From: Thiobacillus sp.
GTDB taxonomy: Bacteria; Pseudomonadota; Gammaproteobacteria; Burkholderiales; Thiobacillaceae
Direction: 5' to 3'
Length of the DNA: 64,000 bases
Assembly: GCA_030692355.1 (NCBI GenBank)
Contig: JAUYCF010000076.1
Coordinates: 1 to 64,000 of the forward strand
Shown here piece by piece: positions 9,483 through 28,178 of the stretch. The position numbers and the translations under genes are program-made. A model generated the notes under the pieces. That model was not told where the DNA came from. It was given only the letters and a program-made list of their open reading frames with translations, and ran no database searches. The first letter of the stretch is position 1, and each line of letters opens with the position of its first letter.

Positions 9483-12400
9483 TCACCCAACCGCGCGCCG
9501 CGCGTTGCGGAACATCCGCAGCCACGGGGCGGCGCCGCGCATGCCGTCTGGCCGCCACGACAGCTGCGCAGCGCGGAACACGCGCTCCGGATGCGGCATC
9601 AGGATGCTGAAGCGGCCGTCCGCGGTGGTGAAGCCGGTCAGCCCGCCGGGCGAGCCGTTCGGATTCAGGGGATAGACCTCGGTCGGCGCGCCACGGTGGT
9701 CGATGTAGCGCAGCGTGGCCTGCGCCTCACCGGCGTGCGCGGGGTCGCGGAAAGCGATGCGGCCTTCGCCGTGCGACACCGCGATCGGCATCACCGAGCC
9801 GGCCATGTCGGCGAAGAAAATCGATGGTGAATCCAGCACCTCGACCAGCGCGAAGCGCGCCTCGAACTGCTCCGACAGGTTGCGCTCGAAGCGCGGCCAG
9901 GCAGCCGCCCCGGGGATCAGGTCGTGCAGCTGGCTCATCATCTGGCAGCCGTTGCACACCCCCAGTGCGAGCGTGTCGGCGCGTTCGAAGAAGGCCGCGA
10001 ACTGGTCGCGCGCGCGCGGGTTGAACAGGATCGACTTGGCCCAGCCGCCGCCCGCGCCCAGCACGTCGCCGTAGCTGAATCCGCCGCACGCCGCGAGTCC
10101 GGTGAAGTCGGCGAGGCTGGCCCGGCCGGACAGGATGTCGCTCATGTGGACGTCGACCGCGGCAAAGCCGGCCGCGTCGAACGCCGCGGCCATCTCGACC
10201 TGGCCGTTGACGCCCTGCTCGCGCAGCACCGCGATGCGCGGGCGCTTGCCGCTGGCGATGAAGGGCGCGGCGATGTCGGCGTCGACATCGAAGCCCGGCG
10301 CATAGCGCAGGCCGGGATCGGCGGCGTCGGCATGCTGCGCGAACTCCTGCTCGGCGCACGCCGGGTTGTCGCGCAGCTTCGCCATTTCGTAGCTGGTGCG
10401 CGCCCAGGCGCTTTGCAGCGCGGTGCGTGCCTCGTCGAAGAACGCCTGGTCGCCGCGCAGCAGGCGCAGGCGGTCCCACGCATTGGGCTGGCCGATCACA
10501 TGGAATTCGCCGCGCAGGCCGGCATCCATGAAGGCCCGCATCACCGCCGGCGTATCGTCGCGCCGCACCTGCAGCACCGCGCCGGCTTCCTCGTTGAACA
10601 GCACATTGAAAATGCGCTGCGAGACATCGCCCGCGCCCGGCAACTCCGGTTCCGGCAGTCCCGCGTCCTCGACCTCGCGGCGGATCTGGTCGAGACACAG
10701 CTCGTCCACGTCAAGATCCACCCCGCAATGCCCGGCAAACGCCATTTCGGCGAGCGTGACGAACAGGCCGCCGTCGGAGCGGTCGTGATAGGCCAGCAGC
10801 TTGCCGGCCGCGTTCAGCGCCTGCACGGTGTCGAAGAACGCGATGAGCGCCGCGGCCTCGGGGGCGTCCGGGCAGTCGTCGCCCACCTGCTTGAAAGCCT
10901 GGGCGAAGCTCGATGCGCCGAGGCGGTTCCTGCCCAGCCCCAGGTCGATCAGCACCAGATCGGTGTCGCCGGCGTCGGTGCGCAGTTGCGGCGTCAGGTG
11001 CCGCGTCGCGTCGGGGGTGTTGGCGAACGCCGAAATCACCAGCGAGATCGGCGAGGTCACCGCCTTCTGCTCGCCGTCGGCCTGCCACACGGTCTTCATG
11101 CTCATCGAATCCTTGCCGACCGGGATGGAGACGCCCAGTGCCTGGCAATACTGCGAGACCGCCGCCACGGTGTCGAACAGCGCAGCGTCCTCGCCCGGGT
11201 GGCCGGCGGGCGCCATCCAGTTGGCCGACAGCTTGACCTCACCCAGGCCCTCCACGCGCGCGGCGGCGAGGTTGGCGATCGCCTCGACGATCGCCATGCG
11301 CCCCGATGCGGGCGCATCGATCAGCGCCAGTGGCGCCTTCTCGCCGATGGAGAACACTTCGCCCTGCGTCGTCTGATAACCCGCTAGCGTGATCGCGCAG
11401 TCGGCCACCGGAATCTGCCACGGCCCGACGCACTGGTCGCGCGCGGTGAGCCCGCCGACGGTGCGGTCGCCGATGGCGATCAGGAACATCTTCGATGCCA
11501 CGCCGGGCATCGCCAGCACGCGGTAAACAGCGTCCTTGAGATCGATGCCGTCGAGCGCCAGCGGCGCCGGCAGAGCGGGCTGATGCACGACGTCGCGCGT
11601 CATCTTCGGCGGCTTGCCGAGGATAACGTCCAGGCTGACGTCGACCGGCGCGTTCCGGAAATGGCTGTCGGTGACCAGCAAATGATTTTCGTTGGTGGCT
11701 TCGCCCAGCACCGCGAAGGGACAGCGCTCACGCTCGCAGAGGGTGCGGAATTCGTCGAGGCGGTCCGGCGGGATCGCCAGCACGTAGCGCTCCTGCGCCT
11801 CGTTGCACCAGATTTCGCGCGGTGACATGCCGGATTCCTCAGACGGCACGGCGCGCAGTTCGAAGCGACCGCCGCGGCCGCCGCCATGCACCAGTTCGGG
11901 CAGCGCGTTCGACAGGCCGCCGGCGCCGACGTCGTGAATCGACAGGATCGGATTGGCCTCGCCCAGCTGCCAGCAGCGGTCGATGACCTCCTGCGCGCGC
12001 CGTTCCATTTCCGGGTTGCCGCGCTGTACCGAGTCGAAGTCGAGGTCGGCGGCGTTGGCGCCGGTGTCCATCGACGACGCCGCGCCACCGCCCAACCCGA
12101 TCAGCATGCCGGGGCCGCCCAGCTGGATCAGCAGGGTGCCGACCGGAAGCATTTTCTTGTCCACATGGTCGGCACGGATGCTGCCGACGCCGCCCGCCAG
12201 CATGATCGGCTTGTGGTAGCCGCGCCGCTGCCCGGCGACCGTTTCCTCGAAGGTGCGGAAATAGCCGGCCAGGTTGGGGCGGCCGAATTCATTGTTGAAC
12301 GCCGCCGCGCCGATCGGACCTTCGAGCATGATCGCAAGCGGGGTGACGATGCGATCCGGCTTGCCGTAGGCGCCGGCTTCCCACGGCTGTTCGAAGCCGG

Positions 12401-13436
12401 GAATGTTGAGGTTGGACACCGAGAATCCGGCGAGGCCGGCCTTGGGTTTCGACCCGATGCCGGTCGCGCCCTCGTCGCGGATTTCGCCGCCACTGCCGGT
12501 AGCCGCGCCTGCGAAGGGCGAAATCGCCGTCGGGTGGTTGTGCGTTTCCACCTTCATCAGCACATGGGTCAGCTCGCTGCCGTAGGCGTAGCCGCCGTCG
12601 CCGCGCGGGTAGAAGCGTTCGATGGTCGCGCCTTCGATCACCGACGAATTGTCGGAATACGCCACCACCGTGCCTTCGGGATGGGCGGCGTGGGTGTCGC
12701 GGATCATGCCGAACAGCGTTTTCGCCTGCGCCGCACCGTCGATCACCCACGAGGCATTGAAAATCTTGTGGCGGCAATGCTCGGAGTTGGCCTGCGCGAA
12801 CATCATCAGTTCGACGTCGGTGGGGTTGCGCCCGATACGGACGAAGTTCTCCACCAGGTAATCCAGCTCATCGTCCGACAGCGCGAGGCCGAGTTCGCGG
12901 TTGGCGGCTTGCAGCGCCGGGCGGCCGCCCCCCAGCACGTCGACGCGGGCCAGTTCGCGCGGCGGCACGTGGCGGAACAGCTGTTCCACGTCGGCCAGCG
13001 TCATCACGGCTTCGGTCATGCGGTCGTGCAGGAGCGGCAGCAGGCGCGCCATCGCCTCGGCCGACAGCGGCCGGCCGGCCGCGTCCAGCACATGGAAGGC
13101 GACGCCGCGCTCGATCCTCCGGAAGCCGGCAAGGCCGCAGTTTTTCAGGATGTCGGTCGCTTTCGACGACCACGGCGAGAGGGTGCCGGGGCGCGGCGTA
13201 ACGAGGATCAGCGGGTCGTCCGCGGTGGGTGTGGCGGTCGGCGTGCCGTAATCGAGCGCCTGCTCGACCAGCCGCATTTGCGCGGCATCGAGCGCGGCGT
13301 CCGCTTCCAGGAAATGCCAGTGGCGCGCAGCCAGCGTGCCCAGGCCCAGGCCCAGTTGCGCGGCCTCGCTGCGGATTTTATCGAGACGGAACGAAGACAG
13401 CGCGGCGGCGCCGGGAAGCGGGACAATGACAGACAT
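9483..13436 (-). CDS. purL: Phosphoribosylformylglycinamidine synthase
   Basis: 1317 aa; FGAM synthetase domains plus C-terminal glutaminase ([22 protein letters not shown]). Confidence 0.98.
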   Translation of the reverse strand: MSVIVPLPGAAALSSFRLDKIRSEAAQLGLGLGTLAARHWHFLEADAALDAAQMRLVEQALDYGTPTATPTADDPLILVTPRPGTLSPWSSKATDILKNCGLAGFRRIERGVAFHVLDAAGRPLSAEAMARLLPLLHDRMTEAVMTLADVEQLFRHVPPRELARVDVLGGGRPALQAANRELGLALSDDELDYLVENFVRIGRNPTDVELMMFAQANSEHCRHKIFNASWVIDGAAQAKTLFGMIRDTHAAHPEGTVVAYSDNSSVIEGATIERFYPRGDGGYAYGSELTHVLMKVETHNHPTAISPFAGAATGSGGEIRDEGATGIGSKPKAGLAGFSVSNLNIPGFEQPWEAGAYGKPDRIVTPLAIMLEGPIGAAAFNNEFGRPNLAGYFRTFEETVAGQRRGYHKPIMLAGGVGSIRADHVDKKMLPVGTLLIQLGGPGMLIGLGGGAASSMDTGANAADLDFDSVQRGNPEMERRAQEVIDRCWQLGEANPILSIHDVGAGGLSNALPELVHGGGRGGRFELRAVPSEESGMSPREIWCNEAQERYVLAIPPDRLDEFRTLCERERCPFAVLGEATNENHLLVTDSHFRNAPVDVSLDVILGKPPKMTRDVVHQPALPAPLALDGIDLKDAVYRVLAMPGVASKMFLIAIGDRTVGGLTARDQCVGPWQIPVADCAITLAGYQTTQGEVFSIGEKAPLALIDAPASGRMAIVEAIANLAAARVEGLGEVKLSANWMAPAGHPGEDAALFDTVAAVSQYCQALGVSIPVGKDSMSMKTVWQADGEQKAVTSPISLVISAFANTPDATRHLTPQLRTDAGDTDLVLIDLGLGRNRLGASSFAQAFKQVGDDCPDAPEAAALIAFFDTVQALNAAGKLLAYHDRSDGGLFVTLAEMAFAGHCGVDLDVDELCLDQIRREVEDAGLPEPELPGAGDVSQRIFNVLFNEEAGAVLQVRRDDTPAVMRAFMDAGLRGEFHVIGQPNAWDRLRLLRGDQAFFDEARTALQSAWARTSYEMAKLRDNPACAEQEFAQHADAADPGLRYAPGFDVDADIAAPFIASGKRPRIAVLREQGVNGQVEMAAAFDAAGFAAVDVHMSDILSGRASLADFTGLAACGGFSYGDVLGAGGGWAKSILFNPRARDQFAAFFERADTLALGVCNGCQMMSQLHDLIPGAAAWPRFERNLSEQFEARFALVEVLDSPSIFFADMAGSVMPIAVSHGEGRIAFRDPAHAGEAQATLRYIDHRGAPTEVYPLNPNGSPGGLTGFTTADGRFSILMPHPERVFRAAQLSWRPDGMRGAAPWLRMFRNARRAVG

Positions 13437-13438
13437 GT

Positions 13439-13465
13439 GCGCCTTTGCGGAACGGGCAAAGGCGC
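13439..13465 (-). promoter_or_regulatory. Perfect 10-bp hairpin in the purL leader covering its Shine-Dalgarno
   Basis: gcgcctttgc (13439-13448), 7-nt loop, gcaaaggcgc (13456-13465); purL ATG begins 2 nt beyond the stem. Confidence 0.75.
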
Positions 13466-13707
13466 TATTTTAGCTGATCGGCGCCCTTCTCCGGACCGGC
13501 TTGCCGGCGAATGGCGGCCTGCTTTCGCCAGGCTTCGAGGCAGTCGAGGCCGCAGAAATGATGGACGTAGTCCTGCGCATCCGTCACGTTGACCGAATCG
13601 GCCGGCACTTCCTTCAGGCAGACCGCACAACTGAGCATGGTGCAGCCTTCTTCGTCGGAACATTGCGCCACCGGCGCGCCCGCCGGGTTGTGGTGTGAGT
13701 TATTCAT
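13465..13707 (-). CDS. Small cysteine-rich protein (DUF3330-like)
   Basis: 80 aa; [40 protein letters not shown] with paired CxxC and CxxxC metal-ligand pattern. Confidence 0.6.
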   Translation of the reverse strand: MNNSHHNPAGAPVAQCSDEEGCTMLSCAVCLKEVPADSVNVTDAQDYVHHFCGLDCLEAWRKQAAIRRQAGPEKGADQLK

Positions 13708-13776
13708 ACGATATTCCCCGGATCACCAGACGTTTTCAGTGTAAGCCAATCGCACGGCTTCAGCCATGGGATTAAG

Positions 13777-15303
13777 ATGTCGGCAATACCGCCAAACCGG
13801 ATGCCCCACTGCATGGCCGCCCCTGAACGCCCCGCCCATCCCGCCGCTTGCGCCCCCCTGCCGGTCGCGCCCCGCGCCCTCGTCTCCCCGCCGCTGTTCA
13901 CGGCTGCCGCCATGCGAGAAATCGACCGGCAGTGGGCGAGCCGCCACCCCGCCGCCTCGTTGATGGAGCGGGCGGGCGCGGGCGCAGGCGAACTGGCCGG
14001 CACGCTGGCCTGCGAATCGGGCGCGCCGGTCCTGGTCCTGGCCGGTCCCGGCAACAACGGCGGCGATGCCCTGGTCGCCGCGCGCCATCTCACGGCGCAG
14101 GGATTCCGCGTCGACGTCGTCAGCCGTGCCGACCCCGCCCGCCTGCCGCCGGATGCCGCCCGCGCCTGGGCCGAATGGCGTAAAAACGGCGGCACGATCC
14201 TGGCGGATATCCCGCCGTTGCGGCGCTACAGCCTTGTCATCGACGGCCTGTTCGGGGTGGGGCTGCAGCGCGACATCGGCGGCGAAGACACGCACTGGAT
14301 CGGGCAGGCCAACGAAATGGACTGCCCGAAACTCGCGCTCGACGTGCCGAGCGGCCTCGACAGCGACAGCGGCCGCATCCGTGGCTGCGCCCTGCGCGCC
14401 GACCACACGCTGACCTTCATCGGCCTCAAGCCGGGTTTGTTCACCGCCGACGGCCCGGATTACGCCGGCCAGCTGCACCTCGACATGCTCGGCGTCGATC
14501 CGGCCGACCTGCCCGCCGCACCGGGCATCGCGCTGACGCAGCTGGAAAGCCGCCACCGCCTGCCCGCGCGCGCCCGGAACAGCCACAAAGGCCTGTTCGG
14601 CCATGTCGGCATCGTCGGCGGCAGCCACGGCATGGTGGGCGCCTGCCTGCTCGCCGGGCGCGCCGCGCTGCGGCAGGGCGCGGGCAGCGTGACGCTGGGC
14701 GCGCTGGACGAGCGCGTCGTGGTCGATTACGGCGAACCGCGGCTGATGTTCGCCGTGCCGGAAAATCTGGTTGGCAGGCATCCGGGCGTGCTGGCAGTCG
14801 GCCCCGGACTGGGCCAGGGCGCCCGCGCGCACGCCTTGCTGGAAGCGGCGCTGACGGCGCCCTGCCCGCTGGTGCTGGATGCCGACGCGCTGAACCTGCT
14901 GGCCGGCAACCCGGATCTGGCCAACCGCGCCGCCCGCCGCAGCCACCCCACCCTGCTCACCCCGCATCCCGGCGAAGCCGCGCGCCTGCTCGGCGTGAGC
15001 GGGACGGACATCCAGGCGAACCGCATCGAGGCCGCGCAGCGCCTGAGCGCGCAGTATCGCGCGCATGTCGCACTCAAGGGCGCCGGCACCGTCATCGCCC
15101 ATCTCGACGGCCGCTACGCCATCAACACCAGCGGCGGGCCCTGGCTCGCCCAGGCCGGCTCGGGCGACCGCCTCACCGGCATGGTGGCCGCGCTGCTGGT
15201 CCAGGGAATGGCCGCGGGCGATGCCTTGGAGGCTGCAGTGTGGCTTCACGGACAGCCCGACCTGAAAATCGCCCGAGGCTTTGCGAACCCGCGCGATGAT
15301 TAA
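13777..15303 (+). CDS. nnr: Bifunctional NAD(P)H-hydrate epimerase / ADP-dependent dehydratase
   Basis: VLAGPGNNGGDALVAARHL (epimerase) and LTPHPGEAARLLG...NTSGGPWLAQAGSGDRLTGMVAALL (dehydratase). Confidence 0.93.
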   Translation: MSAIPPNRMPHCMAAPERPAHPAACAPLPVAPRALVSPPLFTAAAMREIDRQWASRHPAASLMERAGAGAGELAGTLACESGAPVLVLAGPGNNGGDALVAARHLTAQGFRVDVVSRADPARLPPDAARAWAEWRKNGGTILADIPPLRRYSLVIDGLFGVGLQRDIGGEDTHWIGQANEMDCPKLALDVPSGLDSDSGRIRGCALRADHTLTFIGLKPGLFTADGPDYAGQLHLDMLGVDPADLPAAPGIALTQLESRHRLPARARNSHKGLFGHVGIVGGSHGMVGACLLAGRAALRQGAGSVTLGALDERVVVDYGEPRLMFAVPENLVGRHPGVLAVGPGLGQGARAHALLEAALTAPCPLVLDADALNLLAGNPDLANRAARRSHPTLLTPHPGEAARLLGVSGTDIQANRIEAAQRLSAQYRAHVALKGAGTVIAHLDGRYAINTSGGPWLAQAGSGDRLTGMVAALLVQGMAAGDALEAAVWLHGQPDLKIARGFANPRDD

Positions 15304-15390
15304 AGTACGCCGCCCCCATGCCGATATGAATGCTTCGAGTCACGCCCCGTTCTCACTTATGGGTTTCCGACTGTTGCAGATGCCGAATCC

Positions 15391-17382
15391 ATGAAGAAAA
15401 ACACCCGACATCTGGGTATCGGCGCCCGGATTTGGGGCGGTTTTGTCGTCGTGCTTGCCCTGATGGTCGCGCTCGGCGCGATCGGTCTGCGTTATGTGGC
15501 CGAAGCCAACCAGCGCCTGAAAGACATCACCCAGACCAATAACGTCAAGATCGAACTCGCGATGGAGATGCACAGTGCGCTGCGTGAGCGCGCGATCTCC
15601 ATGCACACACTCCCCAGCCTCGTCGATGCCTTCGAGAAGGATGACGAGATCCAGCGCTTCAATGCCGAGGCCACCCGCTACACCAAGGCGCGGACCCGCC
15701 TTGAGAGCATGCCGCTCAGCCCGCAAGAACGCGAGATCCTGGCGAAAATCTTCAAGATGACCCGTGAAGCGGGATCCGCGGTGCAATTGGTCGTGGACAG
15801 GTCCATCTTCATCGACGACCCGGCAGATGTCTTCGAGTGGATACGCCACGTGGCGATGCCGCGGCAAAGCGCCATCGCCGAACAAGTCAACCTCCTGCTC
15901 GACCTGCAGCGCAATCAGACAGCCGCCGCGGTGCGGGATGCGGAGAACTCATTTTCCCGCGTGCGCAACCTGATGCTGGGGCTCGGCACCGCGGCACTGC
16001 TGACAGGAATAATGATTGCCGGCTTTGTCGGCCAACGGGTGACGCGCCAGGCCAGGCAACTCGAAACCCAGGCCATGTATGACCAGCTGACCGGCTTGCC
16101 CAACCGTTCGCTGTTGCATGACCGGCTCCAGCATGAGATCGGGCTGTCCAAACGCGAGCATGCGTCGTTTGGCGTGGTGCTGATGGATCTGGACCGGTTC
16201 AAGGAAGTCAACGACACCCTCGGCCATGGCGTGGGCGACGAAGTCCTGCGTGAAGTCGGGCACCGCCTGAAGGAAGCGATACGCGCCGAGGATACGGTGG
16301 CGCGTTTGGGGGGGGACGAGTATGTCCTGCTGATACACAAGCTGGAACCAGAAGACGCCGCATTGATCGCAAACAAGATTTTCGCCGCCCTGGACAAACC
16401 CTTTCACTGGCAAAACCAGAGCATCGACCTCGGTGCGAGCCTGGGACTGTCGTTTTATCCTTCGCAGTGCGACGACGCCAGCAGCCTGCTGCGGTGCGCC
16501 GACATCGCGATGTATGTGGCGAAGCGCTCCGGCCAGGGCTATGCGCTGTATTCCCCGGATCAGGAGCACACCAGTCGCGACGATCTTTCGCTCAAGAGCG
16601 AGTTGCGCGAAGCCATCCAGTCGGACCAGTTGAGCCTGTACTACCAGCCGCAAATCGACCATCTCAGCCGGCGCGTGTCCGGCCTCGAGGCCCTGGTGCG
16701 CTGGAACCATCCGTCGCGCGGCCTCCTCGCACCCGACCAGTTCATCCCCCTGGCGGAAGATGCGGGGCTGATCGCCCCCCTCACCCACTGGGTGCTGAAG
16801 ACCGCGCTGGCACAGCTGGTGGCCCTGCAGAAAAAAGGCTACGCCCTGACCATGGCAGTCAACCTCTCCGCGCGCAACCTGCACGACATGGAACTGCCCG
16901 CCAGCATTCTCGCCCTGCTTGCCGAGAGCGGCGTGGCCCCGCAAGACCTCATCCTCGAAATCACCGAGAGTGCGGTGATGACCAATCCCAGCAACGGCCT
17001 GACCATCCTCACCGAGCTCGACCGCATGGGCGTGACGCTCGCCATCGACGACTTCGGCACCGGCTACTCCTCGCTCGCCTACCTCAAGCGCCTGCCGGTG
17101 GACGAACTGAAAATCGACAAATCCTTTGTGACGGATATGGAAGAAAACGATAACGACGCCGTGATCGTGCGCTCCACCATCGACCTCGCGCACAACCTGG
17201 GCCTCAAGGTTACCGCCGAAGGCGTGGAAACCCAGGGCGCCTGGGACCTGCTCGAGATCCTCGGCTGCGATAACTCACAGGGGTACTTCATGGGCAAACC
17301 GATGCCGGCGGAAAAGCTGGAGGCATGGCTGCAGGCGTCGGCGTGGTCCGGGGTTTGGACGAACGCACGTACCGCACGCTGA
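15391..17382 (+). CDS. Membrane GGDEF-EAL protein with N-terminal 4HB-MCP-like sensor
   Basis: Two TM segments flanking a helical region; MDLDRFKEVNDTLGHGVGDEVL...RLGGDEYVL; EALVRWNHP, DDFGTGYSSLAYLKRLPVDELKIDKSFV. Confidence 0.9.
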   Translation: MKKNTRHLGIGARIWGGFVVVLALMVALGAIGLRYVAEANQRLKDITQTNNVKIELAMEMHSALRERAISMHTLPSLVDAFEKDDEIQRFNAEATRYTKARTRLESMPLSPQEREILAKIFKMTREAGSAVQLVVDRSIFIDDPADVFEWIRHVAMPRQSAIAEQVNLLLDLQRNQTAAAVRDAENSFSRVRNLMLGLGTAALLTGIMIAGFVGQRVTRQARQLETQAMYDQLTGLPNRSLLHDRLQHEIGLSKREHASFGVVLMDLDRFKEVNDTLGHGVGDEVLREVGHRLKEAIRAEDTVARLGGDEYVLLIHKLEPEDAALIANKIFAALDKPFHWQNQSIDLGASLGLSFYPSQCDDASSLLRCADIAMYVAKRSGQGYALYSPDQEHTSRDDLSLKSELREAIQSDQLSLYYQPQIDHLSRRVSGLEALVRWNHPSRGLLAPDQFIPLAEDAGLIAPLTHWVLKTALAQLVALQKKGYALTMAVNLSARNLHDMELPASILALLAESGVAPQDLILEITESAVMTNPSNGLTILTELDRMGVTLAIDDFGTGYSSLAYLKRLPVDELKIDKSFVTDMEENDNDAVIVRSTIDLAHNLGLKVTAEGVETQGAWDLLEILGCDNSQGYFMGKPMPAEKLEAWLQASAWSGVWTNARTAR

Positions 17383-17443
17383 GCGCGCGTCAAAGCGCAA
17401 GGTTCGAAATTCACCTCCTTCACGCACGCCAAACAGGCGAGAT

Positions 17444-18313
17444 TCAGCAAACGTGCTTCTTCAGGTAGGCCGCGAAGTCTTCGCTGACCTCGCTGTGCTT
17501 CAACGCATATTCGACCGTCGCCTGCAGATAACCCAGCTTGCTGCCGCAGTCGTAGCGGGTGCCGTCGAAGTCATAGGCCAGCACCTGCTGTTCTTTCAGC
17601 AAGGCGGCGATGGCGTCGGTCAGCTGCAATTCGCCGCCGGCGCCGGGCTTGAGGTGCTGGATGTGGTGGAAGATCCGCGGGGTGAGGATGTAGCGGCCGA
17701 CCACGCCGAGGTTGGACGGTGCGTCCTCGGGTTTCGGTTTTTCGACGATGGCGTTCACCCGCGACACCCGATCCGCCATGGGGCTGGCGTCGACAATGCC
17801 GTAGGACGCGGTTTCCGAAGGCGCCACCTGCTGCACCCCAAGCACCGAGCACTGGTAATACTCGTATTGATCGACCATCTGCTTCATCGCCGCCGGACTG
17901 CCGTCGATCAGGTCGTCGGCGAGGATGACGGCGAAGGGTTCGTTGCCGATCACCGGCTGCGCACACAGCACCGCGTGGCCGAGCCCCAGCGCTTCAGCCT
18001 GGCGGATGTAGATGAAATTGATGCCGGCCGGGCGGATCGACTGCACCAGTTCCAGATCGCGATCCTTGCCGCGCGCGGCCAGTTCGGTTTCCAGTTCATA
18101 AGCCTTGTCGAAGTGGTCTTCGACAGTGCGCTTGGTGCGGCTGCTGATGAAGATCATGTCGGTGATGCCGGCTTCCATGGCCTCTTCAACTGCGTACTGG
18201 ATCAGCGGCTTGTCGACGATGGGCAGCATTTCCTTGGGGCTGGCCTTGGTGGCCGGCAGAAAACGGGTGCCAAGGCCGGCAACCGGAAATACAGCTTTCC
18301 TTACTCTTTGCAT
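17444..18313 (-). CDS. galU: UTP--glucose-1-phosphate uridylyltransferase
   Basis: [45 protein letters not shown]. Confidence 0.97.
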   Translation of the reverse strand: MQRVRKAVFPVAGLGTRFLPATKASPKEMLPIVDKPLIQYAVEEAMEAGITDMIFISSRTKRTVEDHFDKAYELETELAARGKDRDLELVQSIRPAGINFIYIRQAEALGLGHAVLCAQPVIGNEPFAVILADDLIDGSPAAMKQMVDQYEYYQCSVLGVQQVAPSETASYGIVDASPMADRVSRVNAIVEKPKPEDAPSNLGVVGRYILTPRIFHHIQHLKPGAGGELQLTDAIAALLKEQQVLAYDFDGTRYDCGSKLGYLQATVEYALKHSEVSEDFAAYLKKHVC

Positions 18314-18338
18314 GGGTCTTCCCTATGAGTCCTTGGGT

Positions 18339-23205
<4,867 letters not shown>

Positions 23206-23221
23206 TCAAAATTCAATTTTC

Positions 23222-23304
23222 ATCCGCGAAGGATGCGAAGAAGCGCGAAGAAAATCCAAGTCCTGCTTTTTCTTTACTTCGCGCCCCTTCGCGTCCTTCG
23301 CGGA

Positions 23305-23305
<1 letters not shown>
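23222..23305. repeat. Imperfect inverted repeat (two 29-nt arms, 26/29 identical, 26-nt loop) between eno and kdsA
   Basis: Left arm atccgcgaaggatgcgaagaagcgcgaag (23222-23250); right arm cttcgcgccccttcgcgtccttcgcggat (23277-23305). Confidence 0.9.
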
Positions 23306-25868
<2,563 letters not shown>

Positions 25869-25897
25869 TTCGCGACCGGATTTCACTTGCGCCCCAT

Positions 25898-27181
25898 TCA
25901 GGGCCGGGTCTGGTCGATCATGATTTTCACGCCGGTCGCGCCCACCTTCACGTTGGCGACGACGCCCTCCAGATCGCCCGGCTGGGCCGTCGGATTACCG
26001 GATTTGGAAACGCGGGCCACCAGCATCACCTGCTTGTGCCGCGAGAGCGTGTTGCCGGGATTCATCGCCATGCTGTCGTCCAGCGAAAATTCCAGTGGAA
26101 GCTGGCCGGCGCTGGCACGGATGGCGGCCACGGGCGGACCGCTCTGGCCCGGACGTGCGAACAGGAAAAGCACATCCGTATCAGCGAGCCTGGACTTGAG
26201 CGCCGGAGCGATGTCGATGCGGCCCTTGATGGCAACGCCCTCAGCAACCGCCGCCGTCTTGCTATCGGCAGCGGGGGGCGGGGGGGGCGGATTGCTATCC
26301 GTCATGCCGGTTTGGGCCAGTCGTTCGGCTTCCTGCTGCGCGGCCAGGATGTCCTGGGCATAGGGCGATTCCGGCGGCAGCAAGCCGTGCATGCGCTTCA
26401 GGTAAGCGCTGGCACGGGCAAAGTCGCCTTCCCGAAAGGCATTGATCCCGGCCAGTTCCAGCGCCTTCATGTCTTCGGGATCGATCTCCAGCGCCTGCCG
26501 CACCAGTTCCATCGGCTTGCCCGTCAACACAAGGTTGCCGGTAATGGCCAGGACCTCGGCATAGCCGGACAGCACCGAGGCTTCCCGCGGCAACAGCCCG
26601 ACCGCCTTTTCATAAGCCTGCAGGGCCTTGGGCCACTGCTCGATCGCCGCGTAGGACTTGGCCAGCATGGTCCACGCCTCGCCGTCATCGGGATTGGCCT
26701 GGGTCCGTTCTTCCACTTTCCGGATCATGCTCATGAAGTCGTGCTCACCCGCGGCACCGGCCATGGCGGATTGGGCCGTGCCGGTTCGCGCCTCGGCAAC
26801 CAGGGACGCGGGGTTGCCCAGCCAGAAGTAAAGGGCGAAAGCGGCAACGGGCAACACGGCGCCCAGGGTGTACCCCAGCCTGCGGCTGCCGACACGGCCG
26901 GGTTCGGGGGCGTCGTCCGGGGTCAGGGCATCTTCGGCCAGGCGGGCCTCCAGCTCACGCCTGGCGCTTTGGTACTGCGCGTCGGAAAGCAGTCCGTTGG
27001 CGCGGTCGGCTTCCATTTCCTTCACCTGATCCTGGTAAACAGCGATATTGACGTCGCGCCGGACGGCCTTGTCTGTCCCGCCCCGCGTACGCAACAAGGC
27101 AGGCAGCACGAAGGCCATGGCGATGACGACGCAGACGACAGCGGCAATCCAGAACAACGAGATGGTCCAGAACGGGTTCAT
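25898..27181 (-). CDS. ccmI: c-type cytochrome biogenesis protein CcmI
   Basis: MNPFWTISLFWIAAVVCVVIAMAFVLPALLRTR...VYQDQVKEMEADRANGLLSDAQYQSARRELEARL plus TPR region; follows ccmH. Confidence 0.93.
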   Translation of the reverse strand: MNPFWTISLFWIAAVVCVVIAMAFVLPALLRTRGGTDKAVRRDVNIAVYQDQVKEMEADRANGLLSDAQYQSARRELEARLAEDALTPDDAPEPGRVGSRRLGYTLGAVLPVAAFALYFWLGNPASLVAEARTGTAQSAMAGAAGEHDFMSMIRKVEERTQANPDDGEAWTMLAKSYAAIEQWPKALQAYEKAVGLLPREASVLSGYAEVLAITGNLVLTGKPMELVRQALEIDPEDMKALELAGINAFREGDFARASAYLKRMHGLLPPESPYAQDILAAQQEAERLAQTGMTDSNPPPPPPAADSKTAAVAEGVAIKGRIDIAPALKSRLADTDVLFLFARPGQSGPPVAAIRASAGQLPLEFSLDDSMAMNPGNTLSRHKQVMLVARVSKSGNPTAQPGDLEGVVANVKVGATGVKIMIDQTRP

Positions 27182-27657
27182 TTTTCTTCCAGAAGTTGAG
27201 CGGCGGCGGCGAGTTTTTTCTCGTCCACCGGGGCGGCCTGCACGGCGCGGCGACGCCGCAGCGTCATGACCCAGGCGCCGCCGCCGATCCCCAGGAACAG
27301 CAAAGGGCCGAGCCAAAGCAGATACGTCACCGGCTTGAACGGCGGCCGATACAGCACGAAGTCGCCGTAGCGTTCGGTGAGGTAGGCGATCACCTCGCGG
27401 TCGTCCTTGCCGGCCTTCATCTGCTCGCGAATCTCGCGCCGCAGGTCTTCCGCCAGCTCGGCGTGCGAGCCGGCCAGCGACTCGTTCTGGCAGACCAGGC
27501 AACGCAGGTCTTCCGCCAGGTTGACCAGGCGCTGCTCGATGACGGGGTCTTCCGCGTTGGGCAGCGCCGCCTTCGGCGCCGCTTCATTGGCGAGCGCAGG
27601 CAGAGAAATCGCCAGCAGAAAGGCCAGCAGGACAGACTTGATGCAACCGGATTTCAT
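27178..27657 (-). CDS. ccmH: Cytochrome c-type biogenesis protein CcmH
   Basis: LAEDLRCLVCQNESLAGSHAELAEDLRREIREQMKAGKDDREVIAYLTERYGDFVLYRPP. Confidence 0.96.
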   Translation of the reverse strand: MKSGCIKSVLLAFLLAISLPALANEAAPKAALPNAEDPVIEQRLVNLAEDLRCLVCQNESLAGSHAELAEDLRREIREQMKAGKDDREVIAYLTERYGDFVLYRPPFKPVTYLLWLGPLLFLGIGGGAWVMTLRRRRAVQAAPVDEKKLAAAAQLLEEK

Positions 27658-28175
27658 GCGCCCAGCTCCTTGAGTTTCGGTTCGAACTTGGTCTGCCATA
27701 CGTCAGGGCCGATCGGACCGATGTGCTTCAGCCGCACGATGCCCGCCTGGTCGATGATGAAGGTCTCGGGGGTGCCGGTGACGCCGTAGTCGATGCCGAC
27801 CCTGCCATCGAGATCCTCTGGCACCGCCACATAGGGGCTGCCGGTGCGTGCGAGCAGCGCTTCCGCCTCGCGCGCCTTGTCCTTCCAGTTGAGGCCGACG
27901 ATTGGAATGCGGCCGCTCTGGGTCAGCTGCATCAGGAAACCGTGCTCCTGGCGGCACGATACGCACCAGGGCGCCCAGATGTTGAGCAGCCAGACCTGGC
28001 CCTTCAAGTCGGCCGGGCTGAAGGAGGCATTCGCATCCCCCACCAGCGGCAGCGTAAAGGCCGGGGCCGCGCGGCCGATGAACGGCGAAGGCACTTCGCG
28101 CGGGTTGAGGAACAGGCCCTTGGCGAAAAAGCCGACGAGGACGACGAAGAGAACGAGCGGCAGCCAGCGCTTCAT
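27654..28175 (-). CDS. ccmG: Thiol:disulfide interchange protein DsbE/CcmG
   Basis: Thioredoxin fold with WAPWCVSCRQEHGFLMQL; between ccmF and ccmH. Confidence 0.95.
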   Translation of the reverse strand: MKRWLPLVLFVVLVGFFAKGLFLNPREVPSPFIGRAAPAFTLPLVGDANASFSPADLKGQVWLLNIWAPWCVSCRQEHGFLMQLTQSGRIPIVGLNWKDKAREAEALLARTGSPYVAVPEDLDGRVGIDYGVTGTPETFIIDQAGIVRLKHIGPIGPDVWQTKFEPKLKELGA

Positions 28176-28178
28176 GAT

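Noticed and set aside
6718-9675. 985-aa plus-strand ORF opposite ppc
   Set aside because: Antisense shadow of a high-GC coding gene; low-complexity Arg/His/Gln-rich translation, no family signature, and the minus strand encodes an unambiguous PEP carboxylase.
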